Shown here piece by piece: positions 35,320-45,300 of a stretch of 64,000 nt of DNA (position 1 is the first letter of the stretch; every line of letters begins with the position of its first letter). The translations under genes and the position numbers were made by a program. Below the pieces are notes generated by a model that did no database searches, was not told the DNA's origin, and saw nothing but the letters and a program-made list of their open reading frames with translations. Origin of the DNA: Streptococcus sanguinis (GTDB lineage Bacteria; Bacillota; Bacilli; Lactobacillales; Streptococcaceae); NCBI RefSeq assembly GCF_900635155.1, contig NZ_LR134002.1:744001-808000 (forward strand), in the 5' to 3' direction.

Positions 35320-36840
35320 ATGGGATTATTTGACCGCCTTTTCGGCCGAAAAAAACAAGAACCACCGATTGAAGAAGTTGTCAAGGAAGCATTGGAAAAC
35401 ATTGGCGAGCTTGAAGAAGAAACAGCGCCTGTTCCAGAAGCAGGAGAAAATCTTGAAGCGGAAGCTGTTCAGTCTTATCAGGGCGAGCAGCAACTTGATG
35501 ACCAAATTTCGGATACAAAAGATAGTTTGGCTGATGTTGAAGAGCTAGCATCTCAAGCTATCCAAGAAGAAAGCAAGGAGCCAGAGCATGAAAGAGACAT
35601 TATTGCAGAAAATCAAGAAGTGGCTCAAGGAGCAACTCAGACTGAAGAAACTCTAGAAGAGCACCATTCCGAGAGCAGTGACGAAACGGTAGAAGAACTT
35701 GTTGAACAAACAGACCTGTCAGATGAAGCATCATCTCATACTGAGCATGAAGCAGTCTCTTATGACGAGGTGGGAACTGATTCAAATAATGAGTTCGAGC
35801 TAGAAACAGAAGCTGGGCCACTAACAGAATCAGAACAGGTCGATCAAGCAGCTGATTTTGCTGAAGAATCAGAAGCAGAAGCTACAGAAGAGTCTGCTGA
35901 ACTTCCTCAAGAGGAATCCACTCAGGAAAAATATGACCGCAGCCTAAAGAAGACTCGGACAGGATTTGGAGCACGGCTTAATGCCTTCTTTGCTAATTTC
36001 CGCTCGGTAGATGAAGAGTTCTTCGAAGACTTGGAAGAGCTGCTCATCACTAGTGATGTAGGGGTTCAAGTGGCTTCCAGTCTGACTGAGGAACTACGCT
36101 ATGAAGCTCGTCTGGAAAATGCTAAAAAACCAGCTGCTCTGCGCCAACTGATTATTGAAAAATTGGTGGACATTTATGAGAAAGATGGCCGCTTTAATGA
36201 AAAAATCAATTTCCAAAATGGACTGACTGTCATGCTCTTTGTTGGGGTCAACGGAGTCGGTAAGACCACCTCTATCGGTAAACTAGCCTATAAGTACAAA
36301 CAACAAGGCAAGAAAGTCATGTTGGTAGCAGCAGATACATTCCGAGCTGGAGCAGTAGCTCAGCTGGCTGAATGGGGTCGGCGCGTAGATGTTCCAGTCG
36401 TGACAGGGCCTGAGAAGAGCGATCCTGCCAGTGTCGTATATGACGGAATGGAGCGTGCTCAGGCAGAGCAGGTTGATGTTCTTATGATTGACACGGCTGG
36501 TCGCCTGCAAAATAAGGACAACCTCATGGCTGAGCTGGAGAAAATTGGCCGTATTATTAAACGGGTGGATCCAGAAGCACCGCATGAGACTTTCCTAGCT
36601 CTTGATGCTTCAACTGGTCAGAATGCTCTGGTTCAGGCTAAGGAATTTTCTAAAATTACTCCAGTCACAGGAATTGTACTGACGAAGATTGATGGAACAG
36701 CTCGAGGCGGGGTTGTGTTAGCTATTCGTCAGGAATTGGATATTCCGGTCAAGCTGATTGGCTTTGGAGAAAAGATTGATGATATCGGTGAGTTCAACTC
36801 AGAGAACTTTATGAAAGGCCTGCTTGAAGGCTTAGTATAA
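35320..36840 (+). CDS. ftsY: Signal recognition particle receptor FtsY
   Basis: The 506-residue GTPase has a very acidic A domain (about 15-205, Glu/Ser/Asp/Gln-rich), then the N domain (RTGFGARLNAFFANFRSVDEEF) and the G domain. G1 is GVNGVGKTTSIGKL (about 309-322), then DTFRAGAVAQL, DTAGRLQNKDNLM and TKIDGTARGG. It docks ribosome-SRP complexes at the membrane. It is the last gene of the rnc-smc-HAD-HAD-ftsY cluster and is followed by a strong terminator. Confidence 0.97.
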   Translation: MGLFDRLFGRKKQEPPIEEVVKEALENIGELEEETAPVPEAGENLEAEAVQSYQGEQQLDDQISDTKDSLADVEELASQAIQEESKEPEHERDIIAENQEVAQGATQTEETLEEHHSESSDETVEELVEQTDLSDEASSHTEHEAVSYDEVGTDSNNEFELETEAGPLTESEQVDQAADFAEESEAEATEESAELPQEESTQEKYDRSLKKTRTGFGARLNAFFANFRSVDEEFFEDLEELLITSDVGVQVASSLTEELRYEARLENAKKPAALRQLIIEKLVDIYEKDGRFNEKINFQNGLTVMLFVGVNGVGKTTSIGKLAYKYKQQGKKVMLVAADTFRAGAVAQLAEWGRRVDVPVVTGPEKSDPASVVYDGMERAQAEQVDVLMIDTAGRLQNKDNLMAELEKIGRIIKRVDPEAPHETFLALDASTGQNALVQAKEFSKITPVTGIVLTKIDGTARGGVVLAIRQELDIPVKLIGFGEKIDDIGEFNSENFMKGLLEGLV

Positions 36841-36843
36841 AGC

Positions 36844-36873
36844 AAAAAAGCCAGTACACGTACTGGCTTTTTT
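36844..36873. terminator. Bidirectional terminator between ftsY and zwf
   Basis: AAAAAAGCCAGTA (36844-36856), loop CACG, TACTGGCTTTTTT (36861-36873), a perfect 13-bp stem. Confidence 0.93.
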
Positions 36874-36884
36874 ATGAATATTTT

Positions 36885-38351
36885 TTAAATCTTATTTTTG
36901 GGAGACCACTGCCAGTCAGCTCCAAATTCTCTAAGGAGTTCAAAGGAAGCATCTGGTCCCATAGATCCGACAGGATACTCATGAAGAGGCACTTCGTTGC
37001 TATGCCAGAGCTCTTCAATCTGATCAATCAGCTCCCAGCTAGAGCGGACTTCATCCCAGTGGCTGAAGTTGGTTGAGTCATTGTTAAGGACGTCAAAGAT
37101 TAATTTTTCGTAAGGATCAGGGGAAGCACCGCTAGCTGTTGCATCTGTTCGATAGTCCAGAGAGAGAGGAGCTAAGCTGAAGCGCTCGCCGACCTCTTTA
37201 CCATTCATGCTAAGTGAGAAGCCCTCAGTCGGCTGGATATGAATGGTCAGAACATTTGGTGCTAATTCCTCACCAAAGATAGACTCCATCTGCTTGAAGA
37301 CAATATTAACAAGAGTGCCTTTCTCAGTAAGGCGTTTACCAGTCCGGAAGAAAAATGGAACATCACGGAAACGATCGCTATTTACGAAGAAAGCTCCTGA
37401 AGCAAAAGTCTCGGTCATGGAGTCAGGATTGACATTAGGTTCACTCCGGTAGGAGATGTATTTCTTGCCCTTGACCTTACCAGACTTGTACTGGCCGCGG
37501 ATAAAGAAGCGTTTTAGGTCTTCTTTATCGGGCTGTACCAAGCGTTCAAAAACTTTGACTTTCTCTGCCCGAATGTCGTCTTTGCTGAAGCTTTTCGGCT
37601 TGTCCATAGCTAAGAGTGACAGGAGCTGCAAGGTATGATTCTGTACCATATCGCGCAGAGCACCAGACTGATCATAGTAACCGCCACGTTCTTCGACACC
37701 AAGCTTTTCTGCAAAGGTAATCTGGACATTGTCAATGTAGTCACGATTCCAGATGTTTTCAAAGAGAAGATTGGCAAAGCGGATAGCGAAGATGCTCTGA
37801 ATCATTTCCTTACCTAGATAATGGTCAATACGGAAAATCTGCTCTTCATCAAAGGCAGCCAAGAGTTCTTCATTAAGTTGGCTGGCAGTTGCCAAGTCTG
37901 TTCCGAAAGGTTTTTCGACAATCAGACGTTCAAATCCTTTGCCATCTACGATGTTTTCAGACTTGAGGTGTTTGGCAATGGTGCCGAAAAATTGCGGAGC
38001 CATGGACAGGAAGAAGAGTTTATTGTGCTCGGCTTGGTACTGCTCATTGAGTCGGTTTTGAAGCTTGCGCAGCTCAATGTAGTGCTCGGTATCCTGCACA
38101 TCATGACTTTGATAGTAGAAGTGACTAGCAAACTCTTGGGCTTGCTCTGGACTGTCAGCTAAATCAGCGATTGCTTCGACAACGACAGACTCAAAATACT
38201 CCTTGCTCCAAGGCCGGCGGGCTGTTCCAATAACTGCAAAATGCTTGGAAAGATTGCCAGACTTATAGAGCCTGAAGAGGGATGGATAGAGTTTTCTTTT
38301 GGCCAAGTCACCGCTGGCTCCGAAAATTGTTACAATAACTTTTGAAGACAT
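36885..38351 (-). CDS. zwf: Glucose-6-phosphate 1-dehydrogenase
   Basis: The 488-residue enzyme oxidises glucose-6-phosphate with NADP+, the first step of the oxidative pentose phosphate pathway. The nucleotide-binding motif GASGDLAKRKLYPSL (8-22) and the active-site signature RIDHYLGKEMIQ (about 175) are present, as is the substrate contact EKPFG. It supplies NADPH, which serves the glutathione reductase at 53387. An extended -10 (TGATAAAAT, minus strand, about 38390-38382) precedes the gene. Confidence 0.97.
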   Translation of the reverse strand: MSSKVIVTIFGASGDLAKRKLYPSLFRLYKSGNLSKHFAVIGTARRPWSKEYFESVVVEAIADLADSPEQAQEFASHFYYQSHDVQDTEHYIELRKLQNRLNEQYQAEHNKLFFLSMAPQFFGTIAKHLKSENIVDGKGFERLIVEKPFGTDLATASQLNEELLAAFDEEQIFRIDHYLGKEMIQSIFAIRFANLLFENIWNRDYIDNVQITFAEKLGVEERGGYYDQSGALRDMVQNHTLQLLSLLAMDKPKSFSKDDIRAEKVKVFERLVQPDKEDLKRFFIRGQYKSGKVKGKKYISYRSEPNVNPDSMTETFASGAFFVNSDRFRDVPFFFRTGKRLTEKGTLVNIVFKQMESIFGEELAPNVLTIHIQPTEGFSLSMNGKEVGERFSLAPLSLDYRTDATASGASPDPYEKLIFDVLNNDSTNFSHWDEVRSSWELIDQIEELWHSNEVPLHEYPVGSMGPDASFELLREFGADWQWSPKNKI

Positions 38352-38481
38352 CCTGATACCTATTTTCTAAATGATGTCTCTATTTTATCACAATTTTTCT
38401 AAAGATTGTATTTAGAAATTCGCTTTCTGAAAAGGGAGACAAAATCAAGCAGACAGCAGCTCTATCAAGAATAATCGTATA

Positions 38482-38520
38482 CAAAAAAAATGAGGCTTAG
38501 ACACGATTGTGCCAGCCTCG
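38482..38520 (-). terminator. Terminator of the permease operon
   Basis: On the minus strand GAGGCT...AGCCTC with inner GCAC/GTGT pairs, followed by eight T's. Confidence 0.8.
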
Positions 38521-38526
38521 TTTTCT

Positions 38527-39345
38527 TTATTCAAATACCCGATAAACGTAAGGATTTTCTGGTTTTTCTACCTTATCAAAGCTTTCAACTTCTAGAGTTG
38601 GAAGGCTTTGCCCCAGACTTTTATGGTAATGCATGGTAATTTTTCCCTTGGCATGAATCCAGGTATTATTCTCGAAATGCTGGGTATTTCCAGTCGTCAA
38701 GAGGCCATAGACACCTGAGTCGGCGATACAATGGATAATACCGAAGCGAAAGAGAAATTGACTCTTCTGGTCGCTGGGGTCATTGTAGACAAAGCCAGTG
38801 AACTCCAGCGTCTTGCCCACAAACTCGTCGGGATAATCATAGATGACCTCCATGATTTCCATGTAGTTCTCAGTCGTGACCTGAATGGTATCTTGCTTGA
38901 CATATTTCTTAGCGGCTGCCCGCATTTCTTTTTCGTAAGCCCCTTTGGTAAAGTAGGTGCTGGTGTCCGGCTTCAGGTATTGGCTGGTTGTGCCTTCGTC
39001 CTGCTGAATAGCAGTTGAAGTTCCCTCAGCTAGCGGGAAATGAAATCCTTTAGCCGAAACTGTTGTCGAATCCAAGGTTACAGTTGGAAAGAAAATTCCT
39101 ACAAAAAGCGGAATGACAAGGAGCAGCACGCTTCCTAACTTGGCCCAGCGAGTACTTAAATGACTGTGAACCTCCATCTTCTTCATCCAGATGATAAGCT
39201 GCACAACTGCCAAGACAAAAGACAGAATCATAGACAAGTATGCCAGATAGGAGTAGTGGAGATTGATATATTGATTAAGCTTGCCCGTCAGCTGCAGATA
39301 CATGGTAATCTCAAAGTAGCCGACTAAGATTAGAAATCGAATCAT
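38527..39345 (-). CDS. TIGR03943 / DUF1980 (YcgQ-like) membrane protein
   Basis: I choose ATG 39345 (272 residues) because it overlaps the permease stop by 4 bases (ATGA) and has GGGGGTGG upstream; a start at 39366 would add seven odd residues. There are transmembrane helices near 1-25, 32-55 and 70-90. A long C-terminal domain follows with PDEFVGKTLEFTGFVY, HCIADSGVYGLL and WIHAKGKI, an OB-like domain typical of the family. The partner is always a UPF0718 permease. The transported compound is unknown; metal handling has been suggested for relatives. Confidence 0.88.
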   Translation of the reverse strand: MIRFLILVGYFEITMYLQLTGKLNQYINLHYSYLAYLSMILSFVLAVVQLIIWMKKMEVHSHLSTRWAKLGSVLLLVIPLFVGIFFPTVTLDSTTVSAKGFHFPLAEGTSTAIQQDEGTTSQYLKPDTSTYFTKGAYEKEMRAAAKKYVKQDTIQVTTENYMEIMEVIYDYPDEFVGKTLEFTGFVYNDPSDQKSQFLFRFGIIHCIADSGVYGLLTTGNTQHFENNTWIHAKGKITMHYHKSLGQSLPTLEVESFDKVEKPENPYVYRVFE

Positions 39346-40247
39346 AGCACCACCCCCACAAGCCAAGAGTAAAGAAAGACGACGATGGTAACTAGGCTGA
39401 TAAATTGCCAGATAAAGCGTGTCTTAAAGTAGTTTTTCATCATCAGCAGATTCTTGACATCTAGCATAGGCCCAATGACCAAGAAAGCTAAGACTGGCGA
39501 TAAGCCGAAGCTAGCAATCAATGAGCTCCCGATGAAAGCATCGGCTTCGCTGCAAAGTGAGAGCAGGAAGGACAGCAGCATGAGGAGAAGAATAGCAACA
39601 GCTGGTGTCGAGCTGATAGAGGTCAGGATTCTGGTTGGCACATATACTTGTACTATGCTGGCGAAGAGACAACCAAAGACCAGATAGCGGCCTGTATCGA
39701 AAAATTCGTCAATAGCTTGAATGAAGACTTGAAAAAGCTTTTGTCCCTTACTGAGATGTGAAAAGTCATGCTCATGAACAGCCTTGCGATTCTCTTTTTG
39801 GATATTACTATCTGCAAAGAAGCCCAGAAAAATCCCTAAAAGAATAGCCACGACCATAGAACCTAAAGCACGAAGCAGAGCCATTCGGAAGGAATTACCA
39901 AAGGCTGAGTAGGTCGCAAAGAGCACGATGGGGTTGATGACTGGAGCCGTTACCAGAAAAGGCACAGCCGTGTAACTGGGAACTTTCTTTTCCAGAAACC
40001 GATTTATAATGGGAACAATCCCGCACTCGCAAGATGGGAAGACAAAACCAACCAAGCTTCCAAAGAAAATCCGAGCCCATTTGTTCTTGGGTAGGAAACG
40101 ATAAACCTTGTCCGGCGTGACATACACCTCGATAAAGCCAGAAATGATACTTCCAATCAAGACAAAAGGCAGGGCTTCAATGATAATGGAGAGAAAGATG
40201 GCGCCAGCTTGCAGGACACTGGCCGGCAGCTGATAGAAGAAGCTCAT
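39342..40247 (-). CDS. UPF0718 / DUF318 (YcgR-like) permease
   Basis: The 301-residue protein has about eight transmembrane helices and family motifs PSCECGIVPIINRFL (two Cys) and SEADAFIGSSL. The Cys pair resembles that of ArsP-like permeases in the same superfamily. It is coupled at both ends: its ATG overlaps the stop of a 45-residue gene and its stop overlaps the TIGR03943 gene. It likely exports or takes up a metal or organometal compound, which is inference from family resemblance. Confidence 0.88.
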   Translation of the reverse strand: MSFFYQLPASVLQAGAIFLSIIIEALPFVLIGSIISGFIEVYVTPDKVYRFLPKNKWARIFFGSLVGFVFPSCECGIVPIINRFLEKKVPSYTAVPFLVTAPVINPIVLFATYSAFGNSFRMALLRALGSMVVAILLGIFLGFFADSNIQKENRKAVHEHDFSHLSKGQKLFQVFIQAIDEFFDTGRYLVFGCLFASIVQVYVPTRILTSISSTPAVAILLLMLLSFLLSLCSEADAFIGSSLIASFGLSPVLAFLVIGPMLDVKNLLMMKNYFKTRFIWQFISLVTIVVFLYSWLVGVVL

Positions 40248-40381
40248 TCTTTCTTATCCTTCTCGTTTTTAGATTTTTTCTTGTCTTCCTCAGGGAACTC
40301 AACCTTTTCCATTTTAGGCAAGGTCGCAAACTCCTCGAACATCTTGTCCAAATCATCTGATCTAGTAAATTTAACAGCCAT
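40244..40381 (-). CDS. 45-residue hydrophilic protein (SPJ_0845-like)
   Basis: ATG 40381 is preceded by GAGGTG. The protein begins MAVKFTRSDDLDKMFEEF, continues ATLPKMEKVEFPEED and ends in a Lys-rich tail (KKKSKNEKDKKE). The stop overlaps the permease ATG (ATGA), so translation is coupled. The sequence resembles the small streptococcal family annotated SPJ_0845, as I recall it. A minus-strand -10 (TATAAT, 40418-40413) lies upstream, making this the first gene of the permease operon. Function unknown. Confidence 0.78.
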   Translation of the reverse strand: MAVKFTRSDDLDKMFEEFATLPKMEKVEFPEEDKKKSKNEKDKKE

Positions 40382-40541
40382 AAAGGCACCTCATTTCTAA
40401 AATAATAATTCTATTATACTACCAATTATCAAAAAATGAAATTTTGAAACATAGGAGACTCTTTGTCACTGATTTACCCTAAATTTTTTTGTACAAATAT
40501 TACTAAATAGTTCTAAAACTGCCTATCTTTCAAAGCACTTG

Positions 40542-40550
40542 TGATATAAT
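40542..40550 (+). promoter_or_regulatory. Extended -10 promoter next to the tex start codon
   Basis: TGATATAAT (40542-40550) ends 10 bases before ATG 40560. The transcript would have at most a few leader bases. Confidence 0.65.
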
Positions 40551-40559
40551 AGGATTGTT

Positions 40560-42692
40560 ATGGAAAATATAAATATTGAAAAAATTGCCCAGAAATTGGG
40601 CCTTAAAGAAAGCCAAGTATCACAGGTCCTAGATCTGACCGCTGAGGGAAATACGATTCCTTTTATTGCTCGTTACCGTAAGGAAATGACAGGAAATCTG
40701 GATGAGGTTGAGATTAAGGCTATCATTGACTTAGATAAGAGCATGACTGCCTTGGCAGAGCGTAAAGCAACGGTTTTAGCTAAGATTGAGGAGCAGGGAA
40801 AACTTACGGATGCGTTGCGTTCTGAGATTGAAGCTGCTGAAAAGCTGGCAGATGTGGAAGAGCTTTATCTGCCTTACAAGGAGAAGCGCCGTACCAAGGC
40901 AACTATTGCGCGTGAAGCAGGTCTCTTTCCTTTGGCCCGCTTAATCCTACAAGATGCGGCTAATTTGCAGGAAGAAGCTGAGAAACTTACTAGTGAAGCC
41001 TTTCCAACATCAGAAGCTGCTCTAGCTGGAGCAGTGGATATTCTGACTGAAGCAATTTCTGAAGATACCAAGCTGCGGGCTTGGACCTACCATGAGATGC
41101 AGACCAATTCTTCTATCGTATCCAGTCTCAAAGACGGTGATTTGGATGAAAAGCAGGTCTTCCAGATTTATTATGATTTTTCCGAAAAAGTAGCGACCAT
41201 GCAAGGCTACCGTACCTTGGCTCTTAACCGTGGTGAGAAGCTAGGTATTCTCAAGGTTGGTTTTGAACACAATCTTGAGAAAATTCTGCGCTTCTTTGAA
41301 GTACGCTTCAAGGTGAAAAATGCCTATATTATTGAAGCAGTTCAGCAAGCGGTTAAAAAGAAAATCATTCCAGCAATGGAGCGCCGTATTCGGACCGAGC
41401 TGACTGAGGTTGCTGAGGATGGAGCGATTCAACTCTTCTCAGATAACCTCCGCCATCTCCTCCTAATTGCTCCTCTCAAAGGTCGTGTAGTACTGGGCTT
41501 TGACCCAGCCTTTCGGACAGGAGCCAAACTAGCTGTCGTTGATGCGACAGGTAAGATGCTGACGACTCATGTTATCTATCCAGTAGCGCCAGCAAAGCCA
41601 GCTCAGATTGAAGCATCTAAGAAAGAGTTATCGGAGCTGATTGAGCAGTTTGGCGTGGAAATCATCGCCATTGGAAACGGAACGGCCAGCCGAGAAAGCG
41701 AAGCCTTTGTAGCAGAAGTTTTGAAATCCCATCCGAATGTCAGCTATGTTATCGTCAATGAGAGCGGAGCATCTGTCTACTCTGCTAGTGAACTGGCTCG
41801 TCATGAGTTTCCAGATTTGACTGTTGAAAAGCGCTCAGCTATTTCTATCGCACGCCGTCTGCAGGATCCTTTGGCTGAACTGGTTAAGATTGATCCTAAG
41901 TCCATCGGAGTTGGCCAGTACCAACATGATGTCAGCCAGAAAAAACTGTCTGAAAGTCTGGACTTTGTCGTTGATACAGTGGTCAACCAAGTCGGAGTTA
42001 ATATCAACACAGCCAGTCCTGCCCTGCTGGCCCATGTAGCTGGTCTTAATAAAACTATCTCAGAAAATATTGTCAAGTACCGGGAAACTGAAGGCTTGAT
42101 TCGGTCTCGCGAGGCCATCAAGAAAGTGCCGCGTCTAGGCGCAAAGGCCTTTGAACAGGCAGCCGGCTTCCTGCGTATTCCCGAAAGTGATAACCTGCTA
42201 GACAATACAGGCGTTCACCCAGAGTCCTATAAGGCAGTGGAGGAGCTCTTTAAGCGCTTAGAAATCAGCAGTTTGGATGAAGCAGTCCAAGCCAAATTAA
42301 AGGCTGTTCAGATTGCTAGTTTGGCTGCAGAGCTAGGCTTGGGAGAAGAAACCCTCAAAGACATTATTGGAGACTTGCTCAAGCCTGGGCGGGATTTACG
42401 GGATTCCTTTGATGCTCCTGTTTTGCGGCAGGATGTCTTGGACATCAAGGACCTGCACATCGGTCAAAAGCTGGAAGGTGTTGTCCGTAACGTCGTAGAT
42501 TTCGGAGCCTTTGTGGATATCGGTATCCATGAAGATGGCCTCATTCATATCTCAAAGCTGAGCACGGACTATATCAAGCATCCTAGTCAGATCCTATCTG
42601 TTGGTGATTTAGTCACAGTCTGGGTGGATAAATTGGATGTGGAACGGGAGAAGGTTAACCTCTCTCTGATAGCACCAAATGAATCTAACTGA
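40560..42692 (+). CDS. tex: RNA-binding transcription accessory protein Tex
   Basis: The 710-residue protein has the Tex plan: N-terminal helical domain ([17 protein letters not shown]), a YqgF/RNase H-like domain ([19 protein letters not shown], about 315-440), helix-hairpin-helix repeats ([32 protein letters not shown]) and a C-terminal S1 domain (about 635-705, [26 protein letters not shown]). It binds nucleic acids and influences transcription and stress responses. It overlaps the SprT-like gene by 14 bases. The promoter suggests an almost leaderless mRNA. Confidence 0.95.
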   Translation: MENINIEKIAQKLGLKESQVSQVLDLTAEGNTIPFIARYRKEMTGNLDEVEIKAIIDLDKSMTALAERKATVLAKIEEQGKLTDALRSEIEAAEKLADVEELYLPYKEKRRTKATIAREAGLFPLARLILQDAANLQEEAEKLTSEAFPTSEAALAGAVDILTEAISEDTKLRAWTYHEMQTNSSIVSSLKDGDLDEKQVFQIYYDFSEKVATMQGYRTLALNRGEKLGILKVGFEHNLEKILRFFEVRFKVKNAYIIEAVQQAVKKKIIPAMERRIRTELTEVAEDGAIQLFSDNLRHLLLIAPLKGRVVLGFDPAFRTGAKLAVVDATGKMLTTHVIYPVAPAKPAQIEASKKELSELIEQFGVEIIAIGNGTASRESEAFVAEVLKSHPNVSYVIVNESGASVYSASELARHEFPDLTVEKRSAISIARRLQDPLAELVKIDPKSIGVGQYQHDVSQKKLSESLDFVVDTVVNQVGVNINTASPALLAHVAGLNKTISENIVKYRETEGLIRSREAIKKVPRLGAKAFEQAAGFLRIPESDNLLDNTGVHPESYKAVEELFKRLEISSLDEAVQAKLKAVQIASLAAELGLGEETLKDIIGDLLKPGRDLRDSFDAPVLRQDVLDIKDLHIGQKLEGVVRNVVDFGAFVDIGIHEDGLIHISKLSTDYIKHPSQILSVGDLVTVWVDKLDVEREKVNLSLIAPNESN

Positions 42693-43116
42693 GTATGTCA
42701 AGCGGGTTTCAGCTGAAGATTTTGGCTGGGAATTCCGCCACCAAGCTTATTGGAACAAGCGTCTCCGCACTACGGGGGGACGCTTCTTTCCTAAAGATGG
42801 CCATCTGGATTTCAACCCAAAAATCTATGAAACTTTTGGGCTGGAGACCTTTCGAAAAATTGTCCGCCATGAGCTGGCTCACTATCATCTCTATTATCAG
42901 GGTAGAGGTTACCGCCATGGAGATAGAGATTTTAAAGAACTGCTCAAGCGAGTTGATGGTCTACGTTACGCTCCTGCATTGTCCGACTCACAAACCTTTC
43001 TCATCTATGAATGCCTGAGCTGCGGAGCACTTATCCGTCGCAGACGCAGAGTCAATCTTCAAAAATACCGTTGCGGACGCTGTATGGGCAAGCTCCGTTT
43101 GTCAGAGAAAGCTTGA
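42679..43116 (+). CDS. SprT-like zinc metalloprotein
   Basis: The 145-residue protein has the metallopeptidase-like motif HELAHYH (His64, Glu65, His68). A C-terminal zinc ribbon reads [15 protein letters not shown], then [10 protein letters not shown] (four Cys). This matches the SprT/YdcK family. Proteolysis is unproven in Firmicutes. It is coupled to tex by overlap and followed by a terminator. Confidence 0.92.
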   Translation: MNLTEYVKRVSAEDFGWEFRHQAYWNKRLRTTGGRFFPKDGHLDFNPKIYETFGLETFRKIVRHELAHYHLYYQGRGYRHGDRDFKELLKRVDGLRYAPALSDSQTFLIYECLSCGALIRRRRRVNLQKYRCGRCMGKLRLSEKA

Positions 43117-43126
43117 TAATTAGTAA

Positions 43127-43155
43127 GAGAGTTCATTGAAGAACTCCCTTTTTTT
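43127..43155 (+). terminator. Terminator of tex-sprT
   Basis: GAGTTC (43129-43134), 6-base loop, GAACTC (43141-43146), then CC and a T-run. Confidence 0.8.
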
Positions 43156-43215
43156 AAAAGAATGAACTTTCTAAGGTATAATCAGCCTTTGGCCCGATTG
43201 TTTTTCTGTGAAATA

Positions 43216-43224
43216 TGGTAGAAT
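43216..43224 (+). promoter_or_regulatory. Extended -10 promoter of the PspC-like gene
   Basis: TGGTAGAAT, about 30 bases before ATG 43255. Confidence 0.5.
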
Positions 43225-43254
43225 AAAGTAAATATGATCATTGAGGTCTCTATC

Positions 43255-43530
43255 ATGAACATGAAATTCTATAAGTTGAAAAAGAATCGACTGATTTCCG
43301 GTGTCTTGTCCGGTCTGTCTGATAAATTTGATTTTGATCTGAGCCTAGTGCGCTTCCTCTTTATTATCTTTACTGTGGTCAATTTCGGCTTGGGAATTCT
43401 CATCTATATCCTGCTGGCTATGGTTATGCCTTATAAAGAAGACATAGAAGAGGAAATATATGGAACTGGCCCACGCAAACGAAAAGAAGCAGAAGCAATC
43501 AAAGACGATAAAGACGGTTGGTTTTGGTAA
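43255..43530 (+). CDS. PspC-domain envelope stress protein
   Basis: I choose ATG 43255 (91 residues): it has TTGAGG upstream, while an in-frame ATG at 43234 sits almost on the promoter. The PspC domain is clear: FYKLKKNRLISGVLSGLSDKF, then a transmembrane helix (LVRFLFIIFTVVNFGLGILIYILLAMVMPYK). The tail is charged. Streptococcal PspC-like proteins associate with membrane stress responses, and LiaFSR control is a possibility. Confidence 0.9.
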   Translation: MNMKFYKLKKNRLISGVLSGLSDKFDFDLSLVRFLFIIFTVVNFGLGILIYILLAMVMPYKEDIEEEIYGTGPRKRKEAEAIKDDKDGWFW

Positions 43531-43546
43531 TTCTTAATAAGATAGA

Positions 43547-43575
43547 AAATTTCGGGATGCACTCCCGATTTTTTA
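43547..43575 (+). terminator. Terminator after the PspC-like gene
   Basis: TCGGGA (43552-43557), loop TGCAC, TCCCGA (43563-43568), T-run. Confidence 0.85.
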
Positions 43576-43735
43576 CTTGAAGTAGGGAATGTTTTAGTAA
43601 GACATTTCTATGCCGTGATTAATTTTCTGCTTGCTTCTTTTAGATAAACTCTAAAAAAGAAGCAGGCTAGAAAACCAGGTAAATCTACACTTAAAAACTC
43701 CACTAAAATATTAATAATTCATCCAAGGAGGAAAT

Positions 43736-44227
43736 ATGGCAGAAGTTTGGAATGCTTATGACTTAAATCGAAATCAACTCCCTCATCTCCTGGTTCGAGG
43801 AGATGAAATTCCTGAAGGACAGTTTCATCTCTGTGTAAATGTCTTGGTTCGCCATCAAGATGGCGATATTCTCTTTATGCGGCGGTCAGCAAATAAAAGT
43901 CTCTATCCTGGCTACTATGAGTTCGGAGCGGGAGGCAGTGTGCTGGCAGGAGAGGATAGTCAGACAGCCGCCCTACGCGAATTAGAAGAAGAAACTGGCC
44001 TGGTTCCTGACAGCATCAGACTTTTGGAGCAGGTGTGCTCTATCAAAGACCAGTGCCATTTCGACTATTATGAAGTGCTTGTGTCTGGGGATAAGAGTCA
44101 AGTCCGCTATCAGACGGGTGAAACAGATGCTCATCTCTGGTTGCCTCTGAAAGAGGTCCCGGCCTTTGTAGAAAACCATCCTTGTTTTAAGAACCAAAAG
44201 AAAATTCTCAGCAGCCTGATTGATTGA
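43736..44227 (+). CDS. Nudix hydrolase
   Basis: The 163-residue protein carries a complete Nudix box, GSVLAGEDSQTAALRELEEETGL (about 64-86), with the REXXEE metal-binding core. It resembles the IDI-like/YfcD group (AYDLNRNQLPHLLVRGDEIPEGQFH). It hydrolyses a nucleoside-diphosphate-linked compound or acts in housecleaning. Ribosome site AAGGAGG. Single-gene unit with a terminator at its end. Confidence 0.92.
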   Translation: MAEVWNAYDLNRNQLPHLLVRGDEIPEGQFHLCVNVLVRHQDGDILFMRRSANKSLYPGYYEFGAGGSVLAGEDSQTAALRELEEETGLVPDSIRLLEQVCSIKDQCHFDYYEVLVSGDKSQVRYQTGETDAHLWLPLKEVPAFVENHPCFKNQKKILSSLID

Positions 44228-44247
44228 TGTCGCGGCTGTTTTTTTAT
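44212..44247 (+). terminator. Terminator overlapping the Nudix gene end
   Basis: CAGCC (44212-44216) pairs with GGCTG (44234-44238), followed by seven T's. The stem is short. Confidence 0.6.
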
Positions 44248-44325
44248 TTTTACTAAAAGTTGATTTAAATCAAAATATTTTTTCGACCTAAAATCAATCT
44301 TAAAGATTCTTTTGAGATAAAAATT

Positions 44326-44334
44326 TGCTATAAT
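44326..44334 (+). promoter_or_regulatory. Extended -10 promoter of hprK-lgt
   Basis: TGCTATAAT, 30 bases before the hprK start. Confidence 0.7.
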
Positions 44335-44364
44335 AGAGGAAGACAAATTTGAAGGGAGAAGACA

Positions 44365-45300
44365 ATGTCGGTAAAGGTCAAAGACCTCTTAAAAATATCC
44401 CGCCTGTCTCAGGAGTACGGAGATAACGTTTTACTGGAGAAAGAAATAAAGACTTCAGATATTTCTCGGCCAGGACTTGAAATGACAGGATATTTTGATT
44501 TTTATACACCCGAGCGGATACAGTTGATTGGGATGAAAGAGTGGTCTTATCTGATGAAGATGAGCTCTCATAACCGCCATCAGGTGCTGCTGAAAATGTT
44601 CCAGCCTGAAACGCCGGTGATTATCATTGCTCGAAATTTAGAGATTCCTGAAGAAATGATTAGAGCTGCTGATGAGAAGCAGATTGCTATTCTTAGAAGC
44701 AAAACCTCTACCAGTCGCTTGTCTGGAGAAATTTCCAGCTACCTTGATTCTCGGCTGGCTGAGAGAACCAGTGTTCATGGTGTCCTGATGGATATCTATG
44801 GCATGGGGGTTCTCATCCAAGGGGACAGCGGAATTGGTAAAAGTGAAACAGGGCTTGAGTTGGTTAAGCGTGGCCATCGGTTGGTTGCGGATGACCGAGT
44901 GGATATCTATGCCAAGGATGAAATGACCCTTTGGGGAGAGCCGGCTGAAATCCTGCGCCACCTATTGGAAATTCGTGGTGTTGGTATCATCGATGTCATG
45001 AGCTTATACGGAGCCAGTGCAGTAAAAGATTCTTCTCAAGTTCAGATAGCTGTCTATTTGGAGAATTACGATACTCAAAAAACTTTTGACCGTCTAGGTA
45101 ATGATACAGAGGAGCTGGAGGTTGCCGGTGTCAGAATTCCACGTATTCGAATTCCTGTAAAGACTGGCCGCAATATCTCAGTCGTGATTGAGGCTGCAGC
45201 GATGAACTATCGAGCTAAGCAAATGGGCTATGATGCTACCAAGATATTTGAAGAGCGCCTCACCGATTTAATTAGCCGAAATGAGGTGAAACATGATTGA
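44365..45300 (+). CDS. hprK: HPr kinase/phosphorylase
   Basis: The 311-residue enzyme phosphorylates HPr on Ser46 and reverses the reaction with phosphate. The N-terminal domain (1-130) is followed by Walker [10 protein letters not shown] (153-161) and the HPrK signature ([32 protein letters not shown]). HPr(Ser-P) is the corepressor of CcpA, encoded at 18046. It overlaps lgt by 8 bases, the usual streptococcal arrangement. Ribosome site AAGGGAGAAG. Confidence 0.97.
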   Translation: MSVKVKDLLKISRLSQEYGDNVLLEKEIKTSDISRPGLEMTGYFDFYTPERIQLIGMKEWSYLMKMSSHNRHQVLLKMFQPETPVIIIARNLEIPEEMIRAADEKQIAILRSKTSTSRLSGEISSYLDSRLAERTSVHGVLMDIYGMGVLIQGDSGIGKSETGLELVKRGHRLVADDRVDIYAKDEMTLWGEPAEILRHLLEIRGVGIIDVMSLYGASAVKDSSQVQIAVYLENYDTQKTFDRLGNDTEELEVAGVRIPRIRIPVKTGRNISVVIEAAAMNYRAKQMGYDATKIFEERLTDLISRNEVKHD

